A stretch of DNA of 37,335 bases from Methylophaga sp. GTDB taxonomy: Bacteria; Pseudomonadota; Gammaproteobacteria; Nitrosococcales; Methylophagaceae. Position 1 is the first letter of the stretch. Every line of letters starts with the position of its first letter. Under the pieces are notes generated by a model, which saw only the letters and a program-made list of their open reading frames with translations, searched no databases and was not told the DNA's origin. A program made the translations under genes and the position numbers. Below are positions 8,361 through 15,091 of the stretch, one piece after another. Location of the stretch: positions 1 through 37,335 of the forward strand of contig JASBUF010000009.1 in assembly GCA_030148085.1 (NCBI GenBank), written 5' to 3'.

Positions 8361-8693
8361 ATGAAACACTGTCTCGTATGCCAAAGCAGCTTAACACCGA
8401 CTAAACTCCACTGTCATGAGTGTGGTCTCGAGGATGCCGGGCAATTTAAGTTTCCACGTCTGCTGGCTTATCGACAGAGCATATGATAACTGTCCGAGGC
8501 ATTTTTATTATCTGGCGGTAACCTCAAAGCGCTGGCAGAAGAGTTGGACCTGAGTTACCCGACCTTGCGTAAGCACATTGGCGCGATGATGGAATCACTA
8601 AGTAGGCTTAAGGCTGAAGATGAGCAGGCAATAAATACGATTCTGACGGAGATTGAAGCCGCGAAGCGCAATGCCCAGGAAGACTGCGTTTAA
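8361..8693 (+). pseudogene. DUF2089-family zinc-ribbon/HTH gene interrupted by two in-frame stops
   Basis: From ATG 8361 the frame reads MKHCLVCQSSLTPTKLHCHEC and on to FKFPRLLAYRQSI, meets TGA (8484-8486) and TAA (8487-8489), and continues in the same frame as LSEAFLLSGGNLKALAEELD, LSYPTLRKHIGAMM and a coil to a TAA at 8691. The CxxC...CxxC ribbon, FxFPRL and GGNLKxLAxxLxLSYPTxR blocks are the DUF2089 pattern. The spacing between PRL and EAF matches the family, so no residues are lost at the stops. A compensating one-base insertion and deletion, or two substitutions, would explain TGATAA. DUF2089 proteins are thought to be small DNA-binding regulators. As it stands only a 41-residue ribbon fragment can be made. 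Confidence 0.75.
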
Positions 8694-8796
8694 TCAGGGA
8701 GATGAACGGTGAGGATTGTATTGCTGAGAAGAGAAGGGTAATGGCTAAAGTTCATTAGCCATTGGATGGTCTGGTTACCATCCAGATAGGAATTCT

Positions 8797-8872
8797 TGGT
8801 GGGTGCTGAGGGGTTCGAACCCCCGACCCTCGCCTTGTAAGGGCGATGCTCTCCCAGCTGAGCTAAGCACCC
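8797..8872 (-). tRNA. tRNA-Val (anticodon TAC)
   Basis: On the minus strand a complete cloverleaf is readable: acceptor GGGTGCT/AGCACCC, D-arm GCTC...GAGC, anticodon stem TCGCC/GGCGA with loop CTTACAA (anticodon TAC, reading GTA/GTG valine codons), T-arm with TTCGAAC, discriminator A and an encoded CCA at 8797-8799. It stands alone rather than in a tRNA cluster. Decayed or unknown genes lie on both sides. Confidence 0.95.
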
Positions 8873-9074
8873 CAAGAAAGCGAGGCATTCTACAGCATTT
8901 TTTTGCTTTGACTAGCCCTGAAACAGACTTTTTTCAGCGGGTGATAAATGGCGCAAAAATAACGTCACTGAAAATTGATTATCCGTCTTGGTTTGCTGTC
9001 TATGTTTCGCTGTCGATGTATTGAAATTCTGAGTTTGGGGTCAATAACTTAGCTTGATAGGCTTAAAGTTAGAA

Positions 9075-9281
9075 CTATGCAAGACAGTTAGCAATTGTCG
9101 TGTCGTTGAGGTTAACCCCATTCATCCATAGATACTCAGCTACTAAGGGCGATGCTGCACGAGCCACAATATCTTTGCGCAGTGGTACAGCTTTGTATTC
9201 TAGTTTTTGAGAATATTGCAGTACATGATATCTGCGTCGATCATCTGTCAGTGCAAGTGAATAGGTTTTGTCGATATGCAA
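9075..9281 (-). CDS. Small ORF after the lipoprotein gene; possible gene remnant
   Basis: A frame of up to 68 residues (KTYSLALTDDRRRYHVLQYS... to TIANCLA) starts only eight bases after the lipoprotein stop codon and has no ATG near its beginning; the first usable start is a TTG with no ribosome site. Its C-terminal part (RKDIVARAASPLV...ANCL) faintly resembles the C-terminal part of the secreted protein at 10643 (RDDLLMIAERVFI...NACL), so it could be a 5'-truncated third copy. It could equally be non-coding. I cannot decide from sequence alone. Confidence 0.3.
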   Translation of the reverse strand: MHIDKTYSLALTDDRRRYHVLQYSQKLEYKAVPLRKDIVARAASPLVAEYLWMNGVNLNDTTIANCLA

Positions 9282-9289
9282 ATTTGAGG

Positions 9290-10627
9290 CTAGAGTGTTC
9301 TAAATCGATATGACCACTTTGATGGTGCCGTTATTCTCCCAAAAGCTAAATAGTGGACCACGCCCCAATCGGTCACATACTCCTGACCATCGAGTTCAAA
9401 CCTTGCCCTGACAGTCCAAAAGTAACGACTGTTGCTTCTCAGGGCAATATCTAGGGTATGGCCGTTTTTATTTATCCCCTGCTTTTGATACACAATCTTA
9501 TCTGGGGCCAGATTATTCTCCTGTGCCACAATCAGATCATAGCTGACCTGCTTTATCCGGCTCATGGTATCTGGCTCAGCGCTCATATCGCTGGACCTAG
9601 GGAATCGCTCCCAGGTCAGGGTGGGTCTGAGGCTATTGACTTCTTTCCAGTCGAAATAACGATCGATGATCGTGTCAGCAGTGAGCTGACCCCGGGTAGC
9701 AGGGTTAATCGGCGCTAATCCAAATGCAGCTGACAACAGACCCGCCGAGTGTGGCCCACGATCAGGTAGGGGATAAAGCATAAAAAATTGTTCATAGATA
9801 TGCTGCCCCAGAGATTTGAAGCCGGTTTGCAGTGCCTGAGTAAAGCGTGCAGCCTGATTGGCTGACCAGTCCGAGAGGAACAGACGCGGGCCTTCATAGA
9901 TGAACTCCTGGCTGGCAATCACATGATTATCCTGAGCATGGATTAGTGTCACGATGGCATGCATATAAAGCTGGGTAGGTTCATTTAAGCCTTTGCCGAT
10001 GATACCAATTTCGCTTAAACCAACCTCCATAACCGTATTGATACCGTCTTGCACCAAGGCATGATAGTCGCGCTGTTCGCTGAAAAATTCAGCCAGTGGC
10101 TGCTCAAGCAATGTGAGTGTGTGCCCCTTTTCTGCGGCAAAATCGTTGACGGCGTTTTGCAATGAGTGCTGGATAGTACTGGTTTCTAAGGCGGAGAAGA
10201 TGGCTTTCTCAGAAGTTTCAATTTGTTCGTGGCCGGGTGATTTTGAACCTTCAACCGCACCGCGAACACCACTGGCAATGAGACAGAGCCCGGTCATCAG
10301 AATCAGCGCACCACCGCAAAAAGACCCAGTACAACTGCCTTTGCCTACTTCAACCATACAGTTGAAGAAGGTGCCGCCTGCACTGGTTGCAATGCTCCCT
10401 GTCCTGCTGCGTGAATAACCCTCTAGTCTGATGTCTGGCGCTGACGTTGAGGCCGTGACAACAATGTGGCCAAGATCGCTGAGAGATTGAGGACTGGGCC
10501 GATAGATTGCCGGTGTACAGGCAGATTGAATGGCCACACTGATGACGAGAATAAATATGGTCAGTTTACGACGGTATTCCAGATGACCCGACTGATCCCA
10601 TTGTGCTTGCGAAGAAGGTAGTGGCAT
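9290..10627 (-). CDS. Predicted lipoprotein with C-terminal fibronectin-III-like domain
   Basis: About 445 residues, family not recognised. A basic segment EYRRK and a hydrophobic helix end in IQSAC, a plausible lipobox, so the mature protein should be lipid-anchored at that cysteine. It is followed by a Cys/Gly-rich stretch with a second hydrophobic helix (GALILMTGLCLIASGVRG), a mixed alpha/beta middle, and a C-terminal domain (LRPTLTWERFP, SYDLIV, YFWTVRARFELDG, VTDWG) that resembles a fibronectin-III-type beta sandwich. The frame is open to a TTG at 10642, directly after the upstream stop; I prefer ATG 10627. Either way about 30 residues precede the signal helix, which is unusual. It forms a tight pair with the secreted-protein gene at 10643-10981, so the two are surely co-transcribed. 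Confidence 0.65.
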   Translation of the reverse strand: MPLPSSQAQWDQSGHLEYRRKLTIFILVISVAIQSACTPAIYRPSPQSLSDLGHIVVTASTSAPDIRLEGYSRSRTGSIATSAGGTFFNCMVEVGKGSCTGSFCGGALILMTGLCLIASGVRGAVEGSKSPGHEQIETSEKAIFSALETSTIQHSLQNAVNDFAAEKGHTLTLLEQPLAEFFSEQRDYHALVQDGINTVMEVGLSEIGIIGKGLNEPTQLYMHAIVTLIHAQDNHVIASQEFIYEGPRLFLSDWSANQAARFTQALQTGFKSLGQHIYEQFFMLYPLPDRGPHSAGLLSAAFGLAPINPATRGQLTADTIIDRYFDWKEVNSLRPTLTWERFPRSSDMSAEPDTMSRIKQVSYDLIVAQENNLAPDKIVYQKQGINKNGHTLDIALRSNSRYFWTVRARFELDGQEYVTDWGVVHYLAFGRITAPSKWSYRFRTL

Positions 10628-10642
10628 ACAGTCGTGCGCCAA

Positions 10643-10981
10643 TTAAGTGAGCGGCTCGATGCCTTGCTGGCGTTGGAGGCAGGCATTGAATATCTGGTCG
10701 TGAATAGTGTCAGCAGGGGTGTCGACCGGTTGTATGAAAACCCGTTCAGCAATCATGAGCAAATCATCACGACCCTGAGAGTCCCGGTAGATTTTCTTGA
10801 TATTGGCTTCAAACTTGTCCCAGTCATGTCCTTCTTTCTGACGAATATGTTGAATTTCATATGCCGTGCCGGCCTGATAGGCGCAACTGGTGATATTGCC
10901 GCGTTCAATTGGCGCGGCTTTAACGAACGTCGTCAAAAGCGAGATAACCATCAGAAAACATGCTGTCGTGATATGGGACAT
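10643..10981 (-). CDS. Small secreted protein, paralogous to the pseudogene at 7611-7933
   Basis: A 112-residue protein with a clear signal peptide (MSHITTACFLMVISLLTTF, cleavage near VKA/APIERGN) and a mature helical domain: PIERGNITSCAYQAGTAYEIQ, HDWDKF, RDSQGRDDLLMIAERVFI, NACLQRQ. Two cysteines in the mature part could form a disulfide in the periplasm. The frame is open upstream to 11029, but ATG 10981, right before the signal sequence and after a GGGGTAGAG-like ribosome site, is the natural start. The function is unknown. A sibling copy 2.7 kb away is broken, and the downstream neighbour, 15 bases on, is the lipoprotein. Confidence 0.7.
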   Translation of the reverse strand: MSHITTACFLMVISLLTTFVKAAPIERGNITSCAYQAGTAYEIQHIRQKEGHDWDKFEANIKKIYRDSQGRDDLLMIAERVFIQPVDTPADTIHDQIFNACLQRQQGIEPLT

Positions 10982-11014
10982 GTCTCTACCCCGTGATGCA
11001 AAGCCCCGGTAGTG

Positions 11015-11110
11015 ATGTTGCCAGAACAAACGCGAGTTGTTTGTGCTTGTTCACTACTGATTCTGCTCGCATTGTCGGCTTGCTTCAACGGATTATTCAG
11101 TAAAGGCTAA
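11015..11110 (+). CDS. Possible tiny lipoprotein, 31 residues
   Basis: Reads MLPEQTRVVCACSLLILLAL then SACFNGLFSKG and stops. The sequence has a positively charged start, a short hydrophobic core and a good lipobox (ALSAC), the layout of very small lipoproteins of the LptM/entericidin type. It begins 34 bases from the divergent start at 10981 and ends 46 bases before the convergent peptidase gene. A GTG three bases upstream is an alternative start. There is no strong ribosome site, so this is a candidate only. Confidence 0.35.
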   Translation: MLPEQTRVVCACSLLILLALSACFNGLFSKG

Positions 11111-11155
11111 TTTCCATTTGATAGCTTCCGGCTGCATCCTCGTGTAAAAACGCAA

Positions 11156-12064
11156 CTAGCCGTTGAAGGTGTCGCATAAGTCCATTTTGCCGTGCTCAAG
11201 GCCGGTTCTGAACCACTGCACTCGCTGTGCTGACGTGCCATGCGTGAAGGAGTCCGGGCTAACATAGCCGCTGGATTGCTTTTGCAACGTATCATCACCG
11301 ATGGCGCTGGCGGCTTGCAGACCTTCTTCCACATCGCCTGCTTCCAATAACTGGCGTGCCCGGTGAGCATGATAGGCCCACACCCCAGCAAGACAATCCG
11401 CCTGTAATTCCTGTTTGACGGAGAGTTTATTGCCTTCGACCTGATTGAGCGTGTTTCTGGCAGCATGGACTTTTTGTGAAATACCAAGCAGCGTTTGAAT
11501 ATGGTGTCCGACTTCGTGGGCAATGACGTAGGCTTGTGCAAAATCGCCGGGGGCGTTGAACTGATCCTGCAATTGATCGTAAAAACTTAAGTCGATATAC
11601 ACCTGCTGATCTGCTGGACAATAAAACGGCCCCATAGCTGACTGGGCCATGCCACAGGCAGATTTAACGGCGTCACGAAACAATACCAGCGTAGGTTGCT
11701 GATAGCTCATGCCTTGTGATTTAAACAGTGCAGTCCAGGTATCTTCGGTATCGGCGAGGATGACGGAGACAAACTCGACTTGCTCTTTTTCTTTGGCTGA
11801 CTGCTGTAGTGGTACTGTCTCACTGACGGTCGCAGAGGGTGACTGCATGCCAATGAGGCTCAGTAAATTCTGTACGTTGCCGGTAAATACCGCGAAAGCC
11901 AGAATGCCAGCACCAAGTAACAAAGTGCCTTTGAAGCCCAGTAACTTAAAAACGGCCGGTAACAGACGGATTAAGCCACTGTTACCCGAGCCGCGAAAGC
12001 CCGACATGCGTTGATTGCGTTGGTCTTCAATATTGTTGCTTCTGCGGTTGCCACGCCATTTCAT
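11156..12064 (-). CDS. ypfJ: YpfJ-type putative neutral zinc metallopeptidase
   Basis: 302 residues, close to the usual size of the family. The start MKWRGNRRSNNIEDQR is the family hallmark. A single membrane helix at about 45-62 anchors the protein, and a periplasmic or exported domain carries the zinc motif HEVGHH at 183-188, with the further conserved ELQADCLAGVWAYH block supplying the third ligand region. SPDSFTHGTSAQRVQWFRTG near the end is also typical. The biological substrate of this family is not established. It is 142 bases downstream of the dienelactone hydrolase gene on the same strand, but a terminator lies between them, so it probably has its own promoter. Confidence 0.9.
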   Translation of the reverse strand: MKWRGNRRSNNIEDQRNQRMSGFRGSGNSGLIRLLPAVFKLLGFKGTLLLGAGILAFAVFTGNVQNLLSLIGMQSPSATVSETVPLQQSAKEKEQVEFVSVILADTEDTWTALFKSQGMSYQQPTLVLFRDAVKSACGMAQSAMGPFYCPADQQVYIDLSFYDQLQDQFNAPGDFAQAYVIAHEVGHHIQTLLGISQKVHAARNTLNQVEGNKLSVKQELQADCLAGVWAYHAHRARQLLEAGDVEEGLQAASAIGDDTLQKQSSGYVSPDSFTHGTSAQRVQWFRTGLEHGKMDLCDTFNG

Positions 12065-12149
12065 AATGACTGCCTCACTGGGTTATAGGCTGAATATAGC
12101 AAATTGACCTCGCTGGCGTGTTGTTTAGGCAGCCACTACAAACAAAAAA

Positions 12150-12175
12150 GGGGAGCAACAGGCTTGTTGCTCCCC
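12150..12175 (-). terminator. Rho-independent terminator after the dienelactone hydrolase gene
   Basis: GGGGAGCAACA at 12150-12160 pairs perfectly with TGTTGCTCCCC at 12165-12175 over a four-base loop. On the minus strand it runs into TTTTTT (12144-12149), so it ends the transcript of the gene at 12207-12950. Confidence 0.9.
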
Positions 12176-12206
12176 TCCAACTCTGCGTTCTTTAATTCTT
12201 TATCGA

Positions 12207-12950
12207 TTAACGCAATGTGCGACTGAACAGGTTCAATGCCAGTTGGTAGCCAATCATCGCAGTTTGAGCGTCGTAACGGCCGCCGTCACCTTCGTCACGC
12301 ATAAAGGCATGCTCAGCGTTGAACTCGTGCCAGGTGAAGGTGATATCGGTCTTATTCAGCAGGTTGTGGATTTTATCGAGGCCGTCACGCGGTACGTGGT
12401 TGTCCTGTTTACCCCAGATCATCAGCAACTCACCTTTAATGTCAGAAAGGCGATCCATGCTGTGTTGACCCGGCTTATTAGGGATTTTCTGGATATGCAG
12501 ATCGGTCGCGTAGAAACAGGCTGTGCCTTTCACTTCTGGTTGCAACGCAGCACGGAATGCAAGGTGACCGCCAATACAGTAACCCATCGCACCGATATGA
12601 CCATTAAACCAGGGTTGCGTTTTGACGAATTCAATCATCGCGACATTATCCGAGTCGTAACCCTGAACATCTTTGGCTTCTTTGTCCGCATTGCCTTTGT
12701 CACGGCCGGCATCATCGTAGCCGAGTACGGTGCCAATCGGGTTCAACTCGTGGAAGACCTCAGGCACTAACACCACGTAACCGTGGCTGGCGATCAGGCG
12801 TGCTGCACGTTCAATCGGACCGGTTTGCTGAAAAATTTCGGAGTAGAACAGAATGACCGGAAAACGGCCTTCAGCCACAGGGCGATGAATGTAGGTACGC
12901 ATGACACCTGTAGGGGTATCGAGATCAGCAAATTCGCTTTGAATTTTCAT
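12207..12950 (-). CDS. Dienelactone hydrolase family protein
   Basis: A 247-residue alpha/beta hydrolase of normal family length, cytoplasmic, without signal peptide. The catalytic triad is visible: nucleophile Cys125 in GYCIGGHLAF, Asp183 in WGKQDNHVP and His214 in FNAEHAF. A Glu38 in YSEIF matches the conserved glutamate that controls the cysteine in true dienelactone hydrolases. Members cleave lactone or ester bonds of varied substrates; no aromatic-degradation genes are nearby, so the substrate cannot be guessed. It is monocistronic by context: a terminator follows, and upstream lies the 302-base regulatory gap in front of the divergent iron operon. Confidence 0.9.
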   Translation of the reverse strand: MKIQSEFADLDTPTGVMRTYIHRPVAEGRFPVILFYSEIFQQTGPIERAARLIASHGYVVLVPEVFHELNPIGTVLGYDDAGRDKGNADKEAKDVQGYDSDNVAMIEFVKTQPWFNGHIGAMGYCIGGHLAFRAALQPEVKGTACFYATDLHIQKIPNKPGQHSMDRLSDIKGELLMIWGKQDNHVPRDGLDKIHNLLNKTDITFTWHEFNAEHAFMRDEGDGGRYDAQTAMIGYQLALNLFSRTLR

Positions 12951-13142
12951 ATTGAGTCGGATTCTCGTGACAAATTAAGAAGGACGACATTGTACAACGT
13001 CTTTGCGTTGGTATCAGTCCAAGCTTTTAAAAAGCATTAAATATAGGAGAAGCGATGCTTTTGCTTCATAATGTGGGGCTTTAACTGAACCGGTTGACGC
13101 CGGTTTTGTCTGAGTTACAGTGTTTCTGGATGGTGAGTGGTG

Positions 13143-13172
13143 TTGACATCGCAAATAGTGCGTTTGTTATTT
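13143..13172 (+). promoter_or_regulatory. Probable promoter of the iron-uptake operon
   Basis: TTGACA at 13143-13148 and TTATTT at 13167-13172 lie 18 bases apart, about 80 bases before the first start codon and just upstream of the Fur-like box. The rest of the 12951-13252 gap holds a small AACCGG/CCGGTT hairpin at 13088-13105 followed by TT, which may end transcripts coming from the left. Confidence 0.45.
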
Positions 13173-13188
13173 ACCCTGATAATAGAAA

Positions 13189-13203
13189 TGAGTATCATTA
13201 TCA
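13189..13203. promoter_or_regulatory. Fur-like box
   Basis: TGAGTATCATTATCA matches the 7-1-7 Fur inverted repeat (TGATAAT-N-ATTATCA): the right arm is exact and the left arm differs at two positions. Extending left, GATAATAGAAATGAG gives further GATAAT-like hexamers, as in overlapping Fur sites. It lies just downstream of the -10 element, where Fur with Fe(II) would block the promoter, so the operon should be induced by iron starvation. Confidence 0.7.
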
Positions 13204-13252
13204 AAAACAACCTTAATTCTAGAACCGCATTAATTTCAGGAGATAACACACG

Positions 13253-14065
13253 ATGATAAGCAAATGGATCTCACGCCAACACCTTATCGGCATGCTCGGC
13301 GCCGTGGCCTTGTTTACTGCACAGGCTGCGTTTGCTAACGGGCCGATTGGCGAGCACGTCAACCATCTGTCTGACAACATTGATGATTACACGCAGGAAG
13401 TGAAGTGGCTGAATACCGAGGTGGAAGCCATGATTACCCGTTATCAGCAAGGTGGCGTGAAAGAAGCCAACCCAGAGCTGCTAGTTGAAAACTGGGAAGC
13501 CGTTAAATTCCATTCCGCTATCGAAACGAACTATGTGCCGGTCTATGCCTCCATCTGGCAGGGTTTGTTCGGCGTGAAAGGCGCGTTGGAAGAGCAGGCC
13601 TCAATCGAAGAAATTCGTAAGCAACAGCAGTTCCTCGCTGAGTCACTGTGGCAGGCATTGGGCGCGGTGAAACTGGCGGCCCAATATCAGGATAAAGGCC
13701 TGACTGAGCATGTCACCACCACGGTAGAAAATCCGTCAAATTCGCTGGAAGCACTGGATGCGATTGATAATCGCCTGAACCGCGTCGTTGCCAAATACGC
13801 CGAGAAACTGCCCAAAGAAGCGGTAACAATTGTGCATGACACCTATCTGAACCTATTTGAAGGCGTGGAAGGTGAACTGATTGCGCTGGACGCTAACCTG
13901 GTTGAAGATCTGGAAAAAGATTTCAATGTGACTCTGCCGCAGGCAATCCAAAATGGTGGCACAGTCGATGAGGTACGTCAGGTTGTGAATACCATGTTGG
14001 GCAAACTGGACACGGCCTACGCACTGCTGGAAAAATCTGCTGAAGCGCGTAAGGACGTTTTCTAA
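13253..14065 (+). CDS. Helical periplasmic protein, first gene of the iron operon
   Basis: 270 residues with a signal peptide (positive start, helix LIGMLGAVALFTAQAAFA, cleavage near residue 28) and an almost entirely alpha-helical mature part. I do not recognise the family firmly. A conserved-looking block around WEAVKFHSAIETNYVPVY (residues 81-98) places His87 and Glu91 one helical turn apart, reminiscent of the HxxE-type metal sites of imelysin/EfeO-like periplasmic iron proteins and of the periplasmic domains of FTR1-type permeases. An AGGAG ribosome site lies ten bases before the ATG. The gene is directly behind the Fur-like box and abuts the binding-protein gene with no gap, so a role in periplasmic iron handling is a fair inference. 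Confidence 0.7.
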   Translation: MISKWISRQHLIGMLGAVALFTAQAAFANGPIGEHVNHLSDNIDDYTQEVKWLNTEVEAMITRYQQGGVKEANPELLVENWEAVKFHSAIETNYVPVYASIWQGLFGVKGALEEQASIEEIRKQQQFLAESLWQALGAVKLAAQYQDKGLTEHVTTTVENPSNSLEALDAIDNRLNRVVAKYAEKLPKEAVTIVHDTYLNLFEGVEGELIALDANLVEDLEKDFNVTLPQAIQNGGTVDEVRQVVNTMLGKLDTAYALLEKSAEARKDVF

Positions 14066-15091
14066 ATGCAACGAAGAAGATTCATCCAGTCCATGGCAGC
14101 GCTTGCCGCTGCCGGGGCTTTGCCTTTCAACTTGACGCAGGCATTTGCCGCCGTGTCGGTCGATGACCTGCCGAAGCTTAAAGGTGAACTCACCTTATAT
14201 CTTGGGCGGGGCGAGGGTGGTCTTTACGAAAATGTGCTCAAGGCTATTGAAGAGCGTAACCCTGAGTTCAAGCTTCGGATTCGCCGTGGCCCAACGGCCT
14301 CTCTGGCAAACGCGATTCTGGCCGAAGCCAAGGCGGGGGTTAAACGAGCAGACTTGTTCTGGGCGGTCGACTCAGGTGCCATTGGCATGGTGACGTCTGC
14401 CGGTCTGGCCCAGCCTTTACCATCGGATCTGACTGGTCAGCTTCACGAAAACTTCCAGTTCCCGAACTGGACACCGGTTACCGGGCGGATTCGTACTATT
14501 CCGTTTAATACTGACCGACTGAAAGCCGAAGACATCCCTGACGACATCATGGCACTGGCTGACAGTGACTTTACAATCGGCTGGGCTCCGGCCTATGCGG
14601 CGTTTCAGTCCTTTGTGACAGCGATGCGCATTTTGAAAGGCGATGTAGTGACCACAGACTGGCTGCGCGGTGTTAATGCCCGCGCCAAGAAGTTTGCCGG
14701 TGAACTCGGTGTAGTTATGGCGGTAGAGCGGGGTGAAGTCGATTTGGGTCTGGCTAACCACTACTACAGCTTGCGCCTTAAATCGGGTAAACCAGATGCC
14801 CGTGTCGATCTGGCCTTTACCCGCAACGATGCGGGTTGTCTGGTTAATGCCTCAGGCATCCTGGCGCTGAGTGAAGGTGAGTTGTCGGTTAACTTTATCC
14901 GTTACTTGCTCTCAAAAGAAGTACAGACCTATCTGGCCGAGCAGGCCTATGAGATTCCGCTAGTCGATGGCGTCAAAGCGCCGGAAGGCTTGCCAAATCT
15001 GGAGTTGATCTCACCGCCTGATGTTGATTTAACCAAACTGGCAGATTTGCGTCCGACGATTGATTTGATGCGTAACGTCGGCATTCTATGA
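14066..15091 (+). CDS. fbpA: Fe(III) ABC transporter substrate-binding protein (FbpA/FutA type)
   Basis: 341 residues. The N-terminus QRRRFIQSMAAL (RR at 3-5) followed by an Ala-rich helix to about residue 28 looks like a twin-arginine signal, unusual for Gram-negative FbpA and more like FutA-type proteins. The mature part opens ELTLYLGRGEGGLYENVLKA and carries the tyrosine pair of the iron site in NHYYSLRLKSGK (Y233, Y234), as in periplasmic ferric-ion binders. It begins directly after the stop codon of the preceding gene, using AAGGA inside that gene, and overlaps the permease gene by four bases (ATGA). Related proteins take other metals or phosphonates, but the Fur-like box and the tyrosines favour Fe(III). 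Confidence 0.85.
   Translation: MQRRRFIQSMAALAAAGALPFNLTQAFAAVSVDDLPKLKGELTLYLGRGEGGLYENVLKAIEERNPEFKLRIRRGPTASLANAILAEAKAGVKRADLFWAVDSGAIGMVTSAGLAQPLPSDLTGQLHENFQFPNWTPVTGRIRTIPFNTDRLKAEDIPDDIMALADSDFTIGWAPAYAAFQSFVTAMRILKGDVVTTDWLRGVNARAKKFAGELGVVMAVERGEVDLGLANHYYSLRLKSGKPDARVDLAFTRNDAGCLVNASGILALSEGELSVNFIRYLLSKEVQTYLAEQAYEIPLVDGVKAPEGLPNLELISPPDVDLTKLADLRPTIDLMRNVGIL

Noticed and set aside
8484-8489. TGA in the DUF2089 gene as a selenocysteine codon
   Set aside because: The TGA is followed at once by TAA, there is no visible selenocysteine hairpin, and the family has no selenocysteine position there.
8690-9024. Open frames on both strands across the tRNA
   Set aside because: They are read through tRNA-Val, have no protein-like features beyond it and no ribosome sites.
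12243-12770. A 175-residue plus-strand frame
   Set aside because: It is the opposite strand of the well-supported dienelactone hydrolase gene and has no recognisable motif.
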